From Pseudomonadota bacterium (lineage in GTDB: Bacteria; Pseudomonadota; Gammaproteobacteria; Xanthomonadales; Xanthomonadaceae): a stretch of 17,560 bases of DNA. The stretch covers positions 1 through 17,560 of the forward strand of contig JAEXNZ010000131.1 of assembly GCA_023439425.1 (NCBI GenBank). The letters are read 5' to 3'. The translations under genes were made by a program, and so were the position numbers. The notes below the pieces were generated by a model. That model did no database searches and had not been told where the DNA came from. It saw only the letters and a program-made list of their open reading frames with translations. Below, in pieces: positions 8,738 through 14,923 of the stretch (its first letter is position 1; every line of letters begins with the position of its first letter).

Positions 8738-9579
8738 GGTCGGCCCGCACTGGTGCCGCGTACGAACGCGGCCGCCAGTCGCAGCGCGTCCTCGCTGCCG
8801 CGATCGCCTCGCAGGGCCCGCACCAATGCCGCCGGCGTGCTGCCGGTCCAGCGCACCAGGTCATGCGTGGCATGCGCCTGGTCGCTGTATCCGTGGTGTG
8901 CCGCAGCCGCAGCGATGTCGGGCTCCTCTTGATCCAGCGACTGCAGCAATGCCTGCAGTCGCCGCACCCGGGCGTACTCCTTGGGTGTCATGCCCACCGA
9001 GGCAAGAAATCCCGGCTGCAGGGTGCGTAACGAAACGCCCAGCGCCTTCGCCAGTGCGCTGATACGCAGATCGCCCTCCGCCGCGTCCAGCAGAGCTACG
9101 GCCTTTTCGATCTTCTCGTCCAGTGCGAAGGCATTGCAGAACGGGCGCAGGAACTGCCATAGCGGCTCCGCATCATTGGCCTCAGCGCTTGCCCTGGCAG
9201 CGGCCGCAAACACTTTCGTGAAGTTGTCGTCGAGCGTGTGCAGATCTGGCGCGTGGTCGCGCAGGCCAGCGAGCCGAGACCCGGCAACCAATGCGCTGGC
9301 CGCCGGTTGAAGGCGGATACCGATGCAGAGCACAGGGCCGACTGCCTGGAGGCGTACCGGCCCGCGCTGCTGTGCGGCGAAGCAGAAAGGCTGATCGGAG
9401 CGCACCTCGCCATCCACGGCATGCATCTGCAGCGGAACCCCCAGTTCGGCCAGCAGCTCGCAACAGCCATCCGGGTAGATCACCTGGATTTCGTCACTGG
9501 GCGTGTCGTCCCGCAGCTGCCACAGGCACCGCACATGGCGGCGCAGGTCGGCAGGGGCAGGGTACTCGGCGTAGTCCAT
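8695..9579 (-). CDS. AraC-family transcriptional regulator
   Basis: A 294-residue regulator with a C-terminal double helix-turn-helix. The N-terminal domain contains VIYPDGCCELL (33-43), typical of AraC proteins with a DUF6597-type sensor. The DNA-binding part (about 153-258) shows ISALAKALGVSLRTLQPGF (173-191) for the first helix-turn-helix and AAAAAHHGYSDQAHATHDLVRW (223-244) for the second, followed by TGSTP. The second recognition segment departs from the common pattern because the usual Phe after the Arg is missing. Ligand and targets are unknown. It is transcribed away from the DUF6265-type gene, and a perfect dyad lies 10 bases before its start codon. Its 3' end overlaps the lipoprotein gene tail to tail. 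Confidence 0.9.
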   Translation of the reverse strand: MDYAEYPAPADLRRHVRCLWQLRDDTPSDEIQVIYPDGCCELLAELGVPLQMHAVDGEVRSDQPFCFAAQQRGPVRLQAVGPVLCIGIRLQPAASALVAGSRLAGLRDHAPDLHTLDDNFTKVFAAAARASAEANDAEPLWQFLRPFCNAFALDEKIEKAVALLDAAEGDLRISALAKALGVSLRTLQPGFLASVGMTPKEYARVRRLQALLQSLDQEEPDIAAAAAHHGYSDQAHATHDLVRWTGSTPAALVRALRGDRGSEDALRLAAAFVRGTSAGRPHGERRIPRATAWV

Positions 9580-9589
9580 GCGCCATCGG

Positions 9590-9604
9590 AGCGCAGACTG
9601 CGCT
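9590..9604. promoter_or_regulatory. Perfect 15-bp dyad between araC-type gene and DUF6265-type gene
   Basis: AGCGCAGACTGCGCT is a perfect 7-1-7 palindrome placed 10 bases upstream of the AraC-type start codon and 64 bases upstream of the divergent secreted-protein start. A run of six T follows it on the plus strand. Because the centre is a single base, it fits a protein-binding operator better than a terminator hairpin, and no transcript is expected to enter from the left. Autoregulation by the adjacent regulator is the simplest guess. Confidence 0.35.
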
Positions 9605-9668
9605 TTTTTACAAGCGGGTCCTGCTGGTTCCGGCTAGCCTGCGCTCACCTGACCACGGAAGCGGAAAC

Positions 9669-10136
9669 ATGATCAAGACGACGGCAGCCCTGCTGGGTGC
9701 GGGCCTGGCACTGGGGAGCGGGACCGCCAACGCGGCCGGGGCAGAGTTCGACTGGCTGGCCGGCCATTGGTGTGGCGGCACGGAGCAGCGGAAGATCGAG
9801 GAGGTGTGGCTGCCGCAGGCCGGCGGTGTCCTGTTGGGGCTGTCGCGCACCCTGTCCGGCGACAGCCTCGAGTCGTTCGAGTTCATGCGGCTGGTGCCAT
9901 CGGGGAAGGACGCGGGCTTCCATGTGCAGCCCAATGGCGTGCCGGCCACATTGTTCACCATATCCAGCCAGGGCAGGGGATGGGTGGTGTTCGAGAACTC
10001 CGCCCATGATTTTCCAAACCGGATCGAGTACCGAAGCGAGGGGGATGCGCTGCATGCGGTCATTTCCGGTCCTGGAGAGGACGGCACCCAGTTGCAGATT
10101 CCGTTCGACTACCAGCGCTGCAAACCGCCGCGCTGA
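9669..10136 (+). CDS. Small secreted DUF6265-type protein
   Basis: A 155-residue exported protein of unknown function. ATG 9669 follows a GGAAGCGGAAAC ribosome-site region. The first 22 residues form a Sec signal (Lys3, hydrophobic core, ANA before the likely cleavage at 22/23). The mature part shows FDWLAGHWCG (27-36), EEVWLPQAGGVLLGLSRT (44-61), a strand with PNGVPATLF (88-96) and VFENSAHDFPNRIEY (107-121). These match the lipocalin-like DUF6265 pattern of a WLAGxW start and an FENxxHDFP motif. The family has no established reaction. The gene is divergent from the AraC-type regulator with an 89-base gap, so it may be one of its targets. The REP pair at 10138 begins one base after the stop. 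Confidence 0.85.
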   Translation: MIKTTAALLGAGLALGSGTANAAGAEFDWLAGHWCGGTEQRKIEEVWLPQAGGVLLGLSRTLSGDSLESFEFMRLVPSGKDAGFHVQPNGVPATLFTISSQGRGWVVFENSAHDFPNRIEYRSEGDALHAVISGPGEDGTQLQIPFDYQRCKPPR

Positions 10137-10137
10137 C

Positions 10138-10215
10138 GTAGAGCGGGGCTTGCCCCGCTGAACCACCGACGTTCCATGCCGCGCGCAAAAAGCAGCGGGG
10201 CAAGCCCCGCTCTAC
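10138..10215. repeat. SMAG/REP pair, perfect inverted repeat, probable bidirectional terminator
   Basis: Two 23-base REP units face each other: 10138-10160 on plus (GTAGAGCGGGGC, then TTGCCCCGCTG) and its exact reverse complement at 10193-10215, with 32 bases between. Each unit is itself a hairpin. GTAG at the outer ends and the GC-rich palindrome match SMAG elements of S. maltophilia. The pair fills the gap between two converging genes, one base from each stop codon, so a role in ending or stabilising both messages is likely. Confidence 0.9.
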
Positions 10216-10216
10216 A

Positions 10217-11044
10217 TCAGGGCCGCTTACGATCCTTGCCCCGCTCTACGATCCACTTCAATGACTGCGCGATTCCGCCAAACGGGAAGAAATGCAGGCT
10301 GATCGACCCATGCGCAGCGGTCAGACCATGGCTCAGCTGATCCACCAATACCCCAGGCCCGGCCGTCCCCAGCAGCTTGCCGATGGACACGCCGTACCGC
10401 GCCAGCATCGAACCCGACTCCCCGACACCGCACATCACGGCGTAGCGCGCCAGCACCGCTACGCTGGCCGGGCCAGGCACGCCCACACGCACTGGATGCG
10501 AAATTCCCCGGCTGCGCAGTTCCTGCAGCCAGTCCAGCACGATTTCGGCGTCGAAAGCGAACTGGGTCACGATCAACGGCGCCATGCCGCGCTGTTCAAT
10601 GACCTCACACTTGTGCTGCAACACCTGCCAGCGTTGTTCAGCGCTCATCACTGGATGGCTTTCCGGATGCCCGCCCACCGCCACCGCGCGGATGCCGGAG
10701 CTTTCCAGCACGCCGGTCGCGATCAGCGTGCCACTGTCGGCATAGGGACCTGACGGTGTGGACGGATCACCGGCAATCACGAAACACTGCTCGACCCCTG
10801 CTTCGGCCACGACACGGCTGATGAAGCGCTCCAGTGCCGGGCGCGATTCGACGCGCCGCGCCGAAAGGTGCGGCATCGGCTCGAAGCCGAGCTCACGCAC
10901 CGCGCGGGCGGCTGCCAGCCGCGCCCCGTCATCCTCGCTCGGAAGATAGGGAATGGCGATCAGCGTTCCGGCCGGCACCCGCTCGGCCACAGAGCGCAGC
11001 GCTGGAATGCCGCGCGCACTGACTTCCATCGACCAGGCGTCCAT
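10217..11044 (-). CDS. Methylenetetrahydrofolate reductase-family protein
   Basis: A 275-residue protein of the MTHFR/MetF flavoprotein family, somewhat shorter than E. coli MetF (296). Family landmarks are MEV with Glu7 near the start (the MetF catalytic Glu position), PMPHLSARR (57-65) with the conserved His59, FVIAGDP (88-94) with Asp93 in the FAD/folate site, and LIVTQFAFD (157-165). The MetF segment TYGA is replaced by IPYLPS (31-36), so the flavin pocket or partner may differ. ATG 11044 overlaps the metR-type stop as TGATG, so the two form an operon. It lies opposite a methionine synthase system that does not use methylfolate. It could be the cell's MetF or a divergent paralogue supplying or recycling one-carbon units for that locus; the sequence cannot decide. 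Confidence 0.82.
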   Translation of the reverse strand: MDAWSMEVSARGIPALRSVAERVPAGTLIAIPYLPSEDDGARLAAARAVRELGFEPMPHLSARRVESRPALERFISRVVAEAGVEQCFVIAGDPSTPSGPYADSGTLIATGVLESSGIRAVAVGGHPESHPVMSAEQRWQVLQHKCEVIEQRGMAPLIVTQFAFDAEIVLDWLQELRSRGISHPVRVGVPGPASVAVLARYAVMCGVGESGSMLARYGVSIGKLLGTAGPGVLVDQLSHGLTAAHGSISLHFFPFGGIAQSLKWIVERGKDRKRP

Positions 11045-11958
11045 CAGCCGAGCACGCTTGAGCGAACACCGCTGGTGTCGCTGTGCCGGGCCAGTTCGAC
11101 GAACGCGCGAAGATAGTCGACATCAACGTCGGCTTCCCGGGCCCCCAGATAGATCTGTTTGGGAATGCCAGTTGCCCCCAATCGCACCGGCACCACCGGC
11201 ATCTTTGCCGCGTACTCTTCCACCAGCCAGCGCGGCATGGCCGCTACACCGCGCCCACTGGCCACCATCTGCATCATGATGTCGGTGGTTTCAATCGCCT
11301 TGTGCCGCCGTGGGCTCACCCCAGCCGGCAGCAGGAACTGGTTGTAGATGTCCAGCCGCTCGATCGGCACCGGATAGCTGATCAGCACTTCCGGGGTCAG
11401 TTGCTGCGGCTCGACGAACGCCGCTTTCGCGAGCCGATGGTCCCTGGCCACTACCAACACCTGCTCGTAATCGAACACCGGCACGAAGCGCAGGCCCGGC
11501 TTCAGCAGCGGGTCGGGGGTGACCAGCAGGTCGATCTCATAACCGAACAGGGCACCGATGCCGCCGAACTGGAACTTCTGCTTCACGTCCACATCCACAT
11601 CCGGCCACGCCGCCAGATAGGGCGACACGATCTTCAGCAGCCACTGGTAACAGGGGTGGCACTCCATGCCGATGCGCAGCGCACCGCGCTCGCCCTGGGC
11701 AAACTGGCCCAGCCGCTCCTCAGCCAGATCCAGCTGCGGTAGTACCCGGTTGGCCACCGCCAGCAGGTACTGTCCGGCCTGGGTCAGACGCAGGCTGCGG
11801 CCTTCCCGTAACCAGATAGGGGTGCCCAGCTGCTGTTCCAGCTTCTTCATGCTGTGGCTTAGGGCTGACTGGGTCAGATTCAGCACGCCGGCGGCCGCCG
11901 TCAGCGACCCCTGCTGCTCAACCTGCTGGACGATGCTGAGGTGGATGCGCTCCAGCAT
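11044..11958 (-). CDS. metR: LysR-family regulator, MetR-like
   Basis: A 304-residue LysR-type regulator resembling MetR, the homocysteine-responsive regulator of methionine genes. The winged helix-turn-helix occupies about 1-60 (GSLTAAAGVLNLTQSALSHS, 17-36). The effector domain carries the MetR-like segments RIGMECHPCYQWL (95-107, E. coli RIAIECHSCIQWL), PVFDYEQVLV, YPVPIERLD, FLLPAGVSP and QMVASGRGVAAMP. These similarities run across the whole protein, not only the DNA-binding part. The start at 11958 is preceded by a weak CGGAA. A MetR-box-like sequence (11964-11976) lies directly upstream and overlaps this ribosome site, suggesting autorepression. The divergent msuE-mesX-mesD genes are probable targets. 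No coinducer residue can be named from sequence. Confidence 0.85.
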   Translation of the reverse strand: MLERIHLSIVQQVEQQGSLTAAAGVLNLTQSALSHSMKKLEQQLGTPIWLREGRSLRLTQAGQYLLAVANRVLPQLDLAEERLGQFAQGERGALRIGMECHPCYQWLLKIVSPYLAAWPDVDVDVKQKFQFGGIGALFGYEIDLLVTPDPLLKPGLRFVPVFDYEQVLVVARDHRLAKAAFVEPQQLTPEVLISYPVPIERLDIYNQFLLPAGVSPRRHKAIETTDIMMQMVASGRGVAAMPRWLVEEYAAKMPVVPVRLGATGIPKQIYLGAREADVDVDYLRAFVELARHSDTSGVRSSVLG

Positions 11959-11963
11959 GATGA

Positions 11964-11976
11964 TGAATTCCGCTCA
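11964..11976. promoter_or_regulatory. MetR-box-like site in the metR/msuE divergent promoter
   Basis: TGAATTCCGCTCA matches the E. coli MetR consensus TGAA-N5-TTCA at all but one defined base and also fits the LysR T-N11-A rule. A second TGAA occurs 21 bases to the right (11985), two helical turns away, although its right half is degenerate. The site lies between the divergent start codons, about 6 bases from metR and 58 from msuE, suitable for repressing one gene and activating the other. Confidence 0.55.
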
Positions 11977-12034
11977 TGGATACGTGAAGTAATACCATTT
12001 TACGTCATGGGAGGCCCTCGCTAGCATCGATTCG

Positions 12035-12616
12035 ATGACACAACCTCTTCGCGTAGTCGCCGTTTCCGGGGGCCTGCAGCGCACCTCCCGCGCCGCCGCC
12101 CTCTGCCAGCACCTGATGGACCTGATCGGGGAGCACCTTCCCTGTGAGCGGCACCTGGTCGAGCTCGGCCAGGTCGCGCCCCAGCTGGCCGGTGCCACGT
12201 GGCGCAGCCAGCTGTCGGCCTCGGTGGAGCAGGAACTGGCGGCGGTGGAGCAGGCCGATGTGCTGGTGGTCGCTACCCCGGTGTATCGTGGCTCGTACAC
12301 GGGCCTGTTCAAGCACTTCTTCGACTTCATCGACCAGGACGCGCTGACCGACACGCCGATTCTGCTCGCCGCCACGGGCGGCAGCGAGCGCCATTCGCTG
12401 GTGATCGACCACCAGCTGCGGCCACTTTTCAGCTTCTTCCAGGCGCGCACCTTGCCGCTGGGCGTGTACGCCACCGACAGCGACTTCCTCGATTGCCGCC
12501 TGCACAACGAGGCGCTGCTGGAGCGCTCCCGGCTCGCCGTGCAACGGGCGCTGCCCTTGCTGGAGCTGACGCGCCGCGTTGAACCCAGCGCCAGCAGCGC
12601 GGTCGCCGCCGCCTGA
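12035..12616 (+). CDS. msuE: NAD(P)H-dependent FMN reductase, MsuE type
   Basis: A 193-residue flavodoxin-fold FMN reductase. MsuE-type enzymes supply reduced FMN to flavin-dependent monooxygenases that release sulfite from sulfonates. SGGLQRTSRA (11-20) is the phosphate-binding loop, TPVYRGSYTGLFKHFFD (81-97) the flavin-contacting segment, and ATGGSERHSLVIDHQLRPLF (113-132) is nearly identical to Pseudomonas MsuE. The protein ends in a low-complexity Ala/Ser tail. No monooxygenase (MsuD/SsuD) is nearby. Instead the next gene is mesX, 38 bases downstream, so reduced flavin may be used by MesX/MesD; this is an inference. GGGAGG lies about 20 bases before the ATG, too far for a normal ribosome site, so the start is slightly uncertain. 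Confidence 0.9.
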   Translation: MTQPLRVVAVSGGLQRTSRAAALCQHLMDLIGEHLPCERHLVELGQVAPQLAGATWRSQLSASVEQELAAVEQADVLVVATPVYRGSYTGLFKHFFDFIDQDALTDTPILLAATGGSERHSLVIDHQLRPLFSFFQARTLPLGVYATDSDFLDCRLHNEALLERSRLAVQRALPLLELTRRVEPSASSAVAAA

Positions 12617-12654
12617 GCCACCCCTAACCACACGAACCCCCACGGCAGGTAACC

Positions 12655-13653
12655 ATGAGCCACGACTTCACCTTCAGCATCAAGCGCATCGCCTTCGACG
12701 AGAACTATCGTCCGGCCGACGGCACCCGCATCACCACCAACTTCGCCAATCTGGCCCGGGGCGAGCGCCGCCAGGAGAACCTGCGCAACACGCTGCGCAT
12801 GATCGACAACCGCTTCAACGACCTGGCCCACTGGGACAACCCCAACGCGGACCGCTATGCAGTCGAGCTGGACATCATCACGGTGGAGATGCAGGTGGAG
12901 CAGGGGAGCGACGGCGAATCCTTCCCGCTGATCGAAATGCTCAAGACCACCATCGTCGACAAGCAGACGGGTGCGCGCACTGACGGCATCGTCGGCAACA
13001 ACTTCTCGTCCTACGTGCGCGATTACGACTTCAGCGTGCTGCTGCCCCAGCACAACGAAGGCAAGGCGGCGTTCTCGGCGCCGGACGACTTCGGCGACCT
13101 GCACGGCAAGCTGTTCCGGCACTTCCTTGGTTCGGACGCGTACCGGGCCAACTTTGCCAAGCCGCCGGTAATCTGCATCAGCGTCTCAAGCAGCAAGACC
13201 TACCACCGCACCGAGAACCATCACCCGATTCTGGGCGTGGAGTACAAGCAGAGCGAGTTCTCGCCCACCGATGACTACTTCGGCAAGATGGGTCTGCGGG
13301 TGCGCTACTTCATGCCGCCGCGCAGCGTGGCTCCGCTGGCGTTCTACTTCCAGGGCGACCTGCTGGCTGACTACTCCAATGCCGAGCTGATCGCCACCAT
13401 CGCCACGATGGAAGCGTTCCAGAAGATCTACCGCCCGGAGATCTACAACGCCAATTCCACGGCGGGGAAGGTCTACCAGCCCAGCCTGAAGCACGAGGAT
13501 TACTCGGCCACCCGCATTGTCTATGACCGCGAAGAGCGCAGCCAGCTAGCGGTCACGCAGGGCCGGTTCACCGAGGAAACCTTCATCAAACCGCACCAGA
13601 ACACGCTCAACCAGTGGGCCGCCACCTGGTCCGCATCCACCGCAAAGGCCTGA
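12655..13653 (+). CDS. mesX: MesX (DUF1852), partner of methionine synthase MesD
   Basis: A 332-residue DUF1852 protein. In aerobic bacteria this family is required, together with oxygen, for MesD to make methionine without methylfolate or cobalamin; its own reaction was not known when described. No signal peptide or membrane segment is seen. Conserved-looking stretches are TRITTNFANLARGERRQENL (24-43), HWDNPNADRYAVELDI (59-74), YHRTENHHPILGVEYKQSEF (183-202) and FYFQGDLLADY (230-240). The His/Glu-rich stretch (His184, Glu187, His189, His190, Glu196) is a candidate metal site, by inspection only. AGGTAACC before ATG 12655 is a fair ribosome site. mesD follows after nine bases, so the pair is surely co-transcribed. 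Confidence 0.92.
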   Translation: MSHDFTFSIKRIAFDENYRPADGTRITTNFANLARGERRQENLRNTLRMIDNRFNDLAHWDNPNADRYAVELDIITVEMQVEQGSDGESFPLIEMLKTTIVDKQTGARTDGIVGNNFSSYVRDYDFSVLLPQHNEGKAAFSAPDDFGDLHGKLFRHFLGSDAYRANFAKPPVICISVSSSKTYHRTENHHPILGVEYKQSEFSPTDDYFGKMGLRVRYFMPPRSVAPLAFYFQGDLLADYSNAELIATIATMEAFQKIYRPEIYNANSTAGKVYQPSLKHEDYSATRIVYDREERSQLAVTQGRFTEETFIKPHQNTLNQWAATWSASTAKA

Positions 13654-13662
13654 ACCACGCAC

Positions 13663-14688
13663 ATGACGAACACACTGCTGCCCACCTCGACCGCCGGAAG
13701 CCTGCCCAAGCCCTCGTGGCTGGCCGAACCTGAAAAGCTGTGGTCGCCCTGGAAGCTGGAAGGCGCTGCCCTGGTTGAAGCCAAACAGGACGCACTGCGT
13801 CTGTCGCTGCAGGAACAGCAGCACGCCGGCATCGACATCGTCAGTGACGGTGAACAGACCCGCCAGCATTTCGTGACCACGTTCATCGAGAACCTGAGCG
13901 GCGTGGACTTCGAAAAGCGCGAAACCGTGCGCATCCGTAATCGCTATGACGCCAGCGTACCCACCGTGGTGAGCGCGGTGAGCCGGCCCAAGCCGGTGTT
14001 CGTAGAGGATGCAAAGTTCCTGCGCGCGCAGACGAAGCAGCCGATCAAGTGGGCGCTGCCGGGTCCGATGACCATGATCGATACCCTGTACGACGCGCAC
14101 TACAAGAGCCGCGAGAAGCTGGCCTGGGAGTTCGCGAAGATCCTCAATCAGGAAGCCCGCGAGCTGGAAGCCGCCGGCGTGGACATCATCCAGTTCGACG
14201 AACCGGCGTTCAATGTGTTCTTCGACGAGGTCAATGACTGGGGTGTGGCAGCGCTGGAGCGTGCCATTGAAGGCCTCAAGTGCGAGACCGCAGTTCACAT
14301 CTGCTATGGCTACGGCATCAAGGCCAACACCGACTGGAAGCAGACCCTGGGTTCGGAGTGGCGTCAGTACGAAGAGTCGTTCCCGAAACTGCAGCAGTCC
14401 AGCATCGACATCATCTCGCTGGAATGCCACAACTCGCACGTGCCGATCGACCTGATCGAGCTGGTACGTGGCAAGAAGGTGATGGTGGGGGCGATTGATG
14501 TGGCGTCCAACACCGTTGAGACGCCTGAAGAGGTGGCCAACACCTTGCGCAAGGCGCTCAAGTTCGTCGACGCCGGGAATCTGTACCCCAGCACCAACTG
14601 CGGCATGGCCCCGTTGGCCCGCAGCGTCGCCCGCGGCAAACTGCAGGCGCTCGCCGCCGGTGCCGCCATCGTCCGCGGCGAGCTGTAA
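13663..14688 (+). CDS. mesD: Core methionine synthase MesD (folate-independent)
   Basis: A 341-residue protein equal to the C-terminal catalytic half of cobalamin-independent methionine synthase MetE, without its N-terminal folate-binding domain. The zinc site is intact: His212 and Cys214 (VHICYGYG), Glu254 (ISLECHNS) and Cys313 (STNCGMAP), corresponding to MetE His641, Cys643, Glu665 and Cys726. FDEPAF (178-183) is the conserved acidic loop near homocysteine. The His212-Glu254 spacing is about 18 residues longer than in E. coli MetE. Adjacency to DUF1852 places it in the MesD family, which transfers a methyl group from an unidentified donor to homocysteine. A weak AAGG precedes ATG 13663. 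A REP cluster follows as the likely transcript end. Confidence 0.92.
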   Translation: MTNTLLPTSTAGSLPKPSWLAEPEKLWSPWKLEGAALVEAKQDALRLSLQEQQHAGIDIVSDGEQTRQHFVTTFIENLSGVDFEKRETVRIRNRYDASVPTVVSAVSRPKPVFVEDAKFLRAQTKQPIKWALPGPMTMIDTLYDAHYKSREKLAWEFAKILNQEARELEAAGVDIIQFDEPAFNVFFDEVNDWGVAALERAIEGLKCETAVHICYGYGIKANTDWKQTLGSEWRQYEESFPKLQQSSIDIISLECHNSHVPIDLIELVRGKKVMVGAIDVASNTVETPEEVANTLRKALKFVDAGNLYPSTNCGMAPLARSVARGKLQALAAGAAIVRGEL

Positions 14689-14735
14689 CGCCCAGCGCCG
14701 TTTCGCATGCATTCTGCTCGCATGAACTCACACCT

Positions 14736-14866
14736 GTAGAGCCGGGCTTGCCCGGCTGCTCTTCGCATGTACCTACCCAGCGGGGCAAGCCCCGCTCTAC
14801 GTAAGTGCCCTGCACCCAGCGGGGCAAGCCCCGCTCTACGCAACTGCCGGGGCAACCCCCTTGTAC
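14736..14866. repeat. SMAG/REP cluster between mesD and znuD
   Basis: This cluster occupies most of the 235-base gap. Unit 1 (14736-14758, plus) is the GAGCCGGGC type and continues with TGCTCTTCGC. Units 2 (14778-14800) and 3 (14817-14839) are identical GAGCGGGGC-type copies on minus. Unit 4 (14844-14866) is a degenerate relative that still ends in GTAC. Unit 1 faces units 2 and 3, so larger hairpins can form. The cluster probably ends the mesD transcript and separates it from the zinc-regulated promoter. Confidence 0.88.
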
Positions 14867-14875
14867 GTGGGTTAC

Positions 14876-14905
14876 GTGAATGTGATGTTATGCTATTACA
14901 TTCAC
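14876..14905. promoter_or_regulatory. Zur-box-like palindrome upstream of znuD
   Basis: TGTTATGCTATTACA (14886-14900) fits the Zur pattern TGTTAT-N3-ATAACA with one mismatch. It sits in a larger inverted repeat with arms GTGAATGTGAT (14876-14886) and ATTACATTCAC (14895-14905), 10 of 11 bases matching. The AT-rich block stands out in GC-rich surroundings, starts 48 bases before the receptor ATG and should cover the promoter. Repression by zinc-loaded Zur is expected. Confidence 0.7.
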
Positions 14906-14923
14906 CTTCCCCGAACGAGCCCG

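Noticed and set aside
9590..9610. Rho-independent terminator (dyad followed by six T)
   Set aside because: The dyad centre is one base, leaving only a five-pair stem, and no gene upstream on plus would need termination there; an operator fits better.
12007..12024. Five-codon leader frame (MGGPR, stop) before msuE
   Set aside because: It has no Met or Cys codon run, no following attenuator hairpin and no good ribosome site, so a leader peptide role is not supported.
11974..13122. A 382-codon minus-strand frame antisense to msuE and mesX
   Set aside because: It shows no recognisable family motif and crosses the metR/msuE promoter, while the sense genes carry clear family signatures.
13546..14712. 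A 388-codon minus-strand frame antisense to mesD
   Set aside because: mesD on the other strand has all four zinc ligands, so the antisense frame is a codon-bias shadow.
14736..14866. Possible CRISPR array because of repeated palindromes
   Set aside because: Unit orientation alternates, spacers are irregular in length, no cas genes are present, and the units match GTAG-type REP elements.
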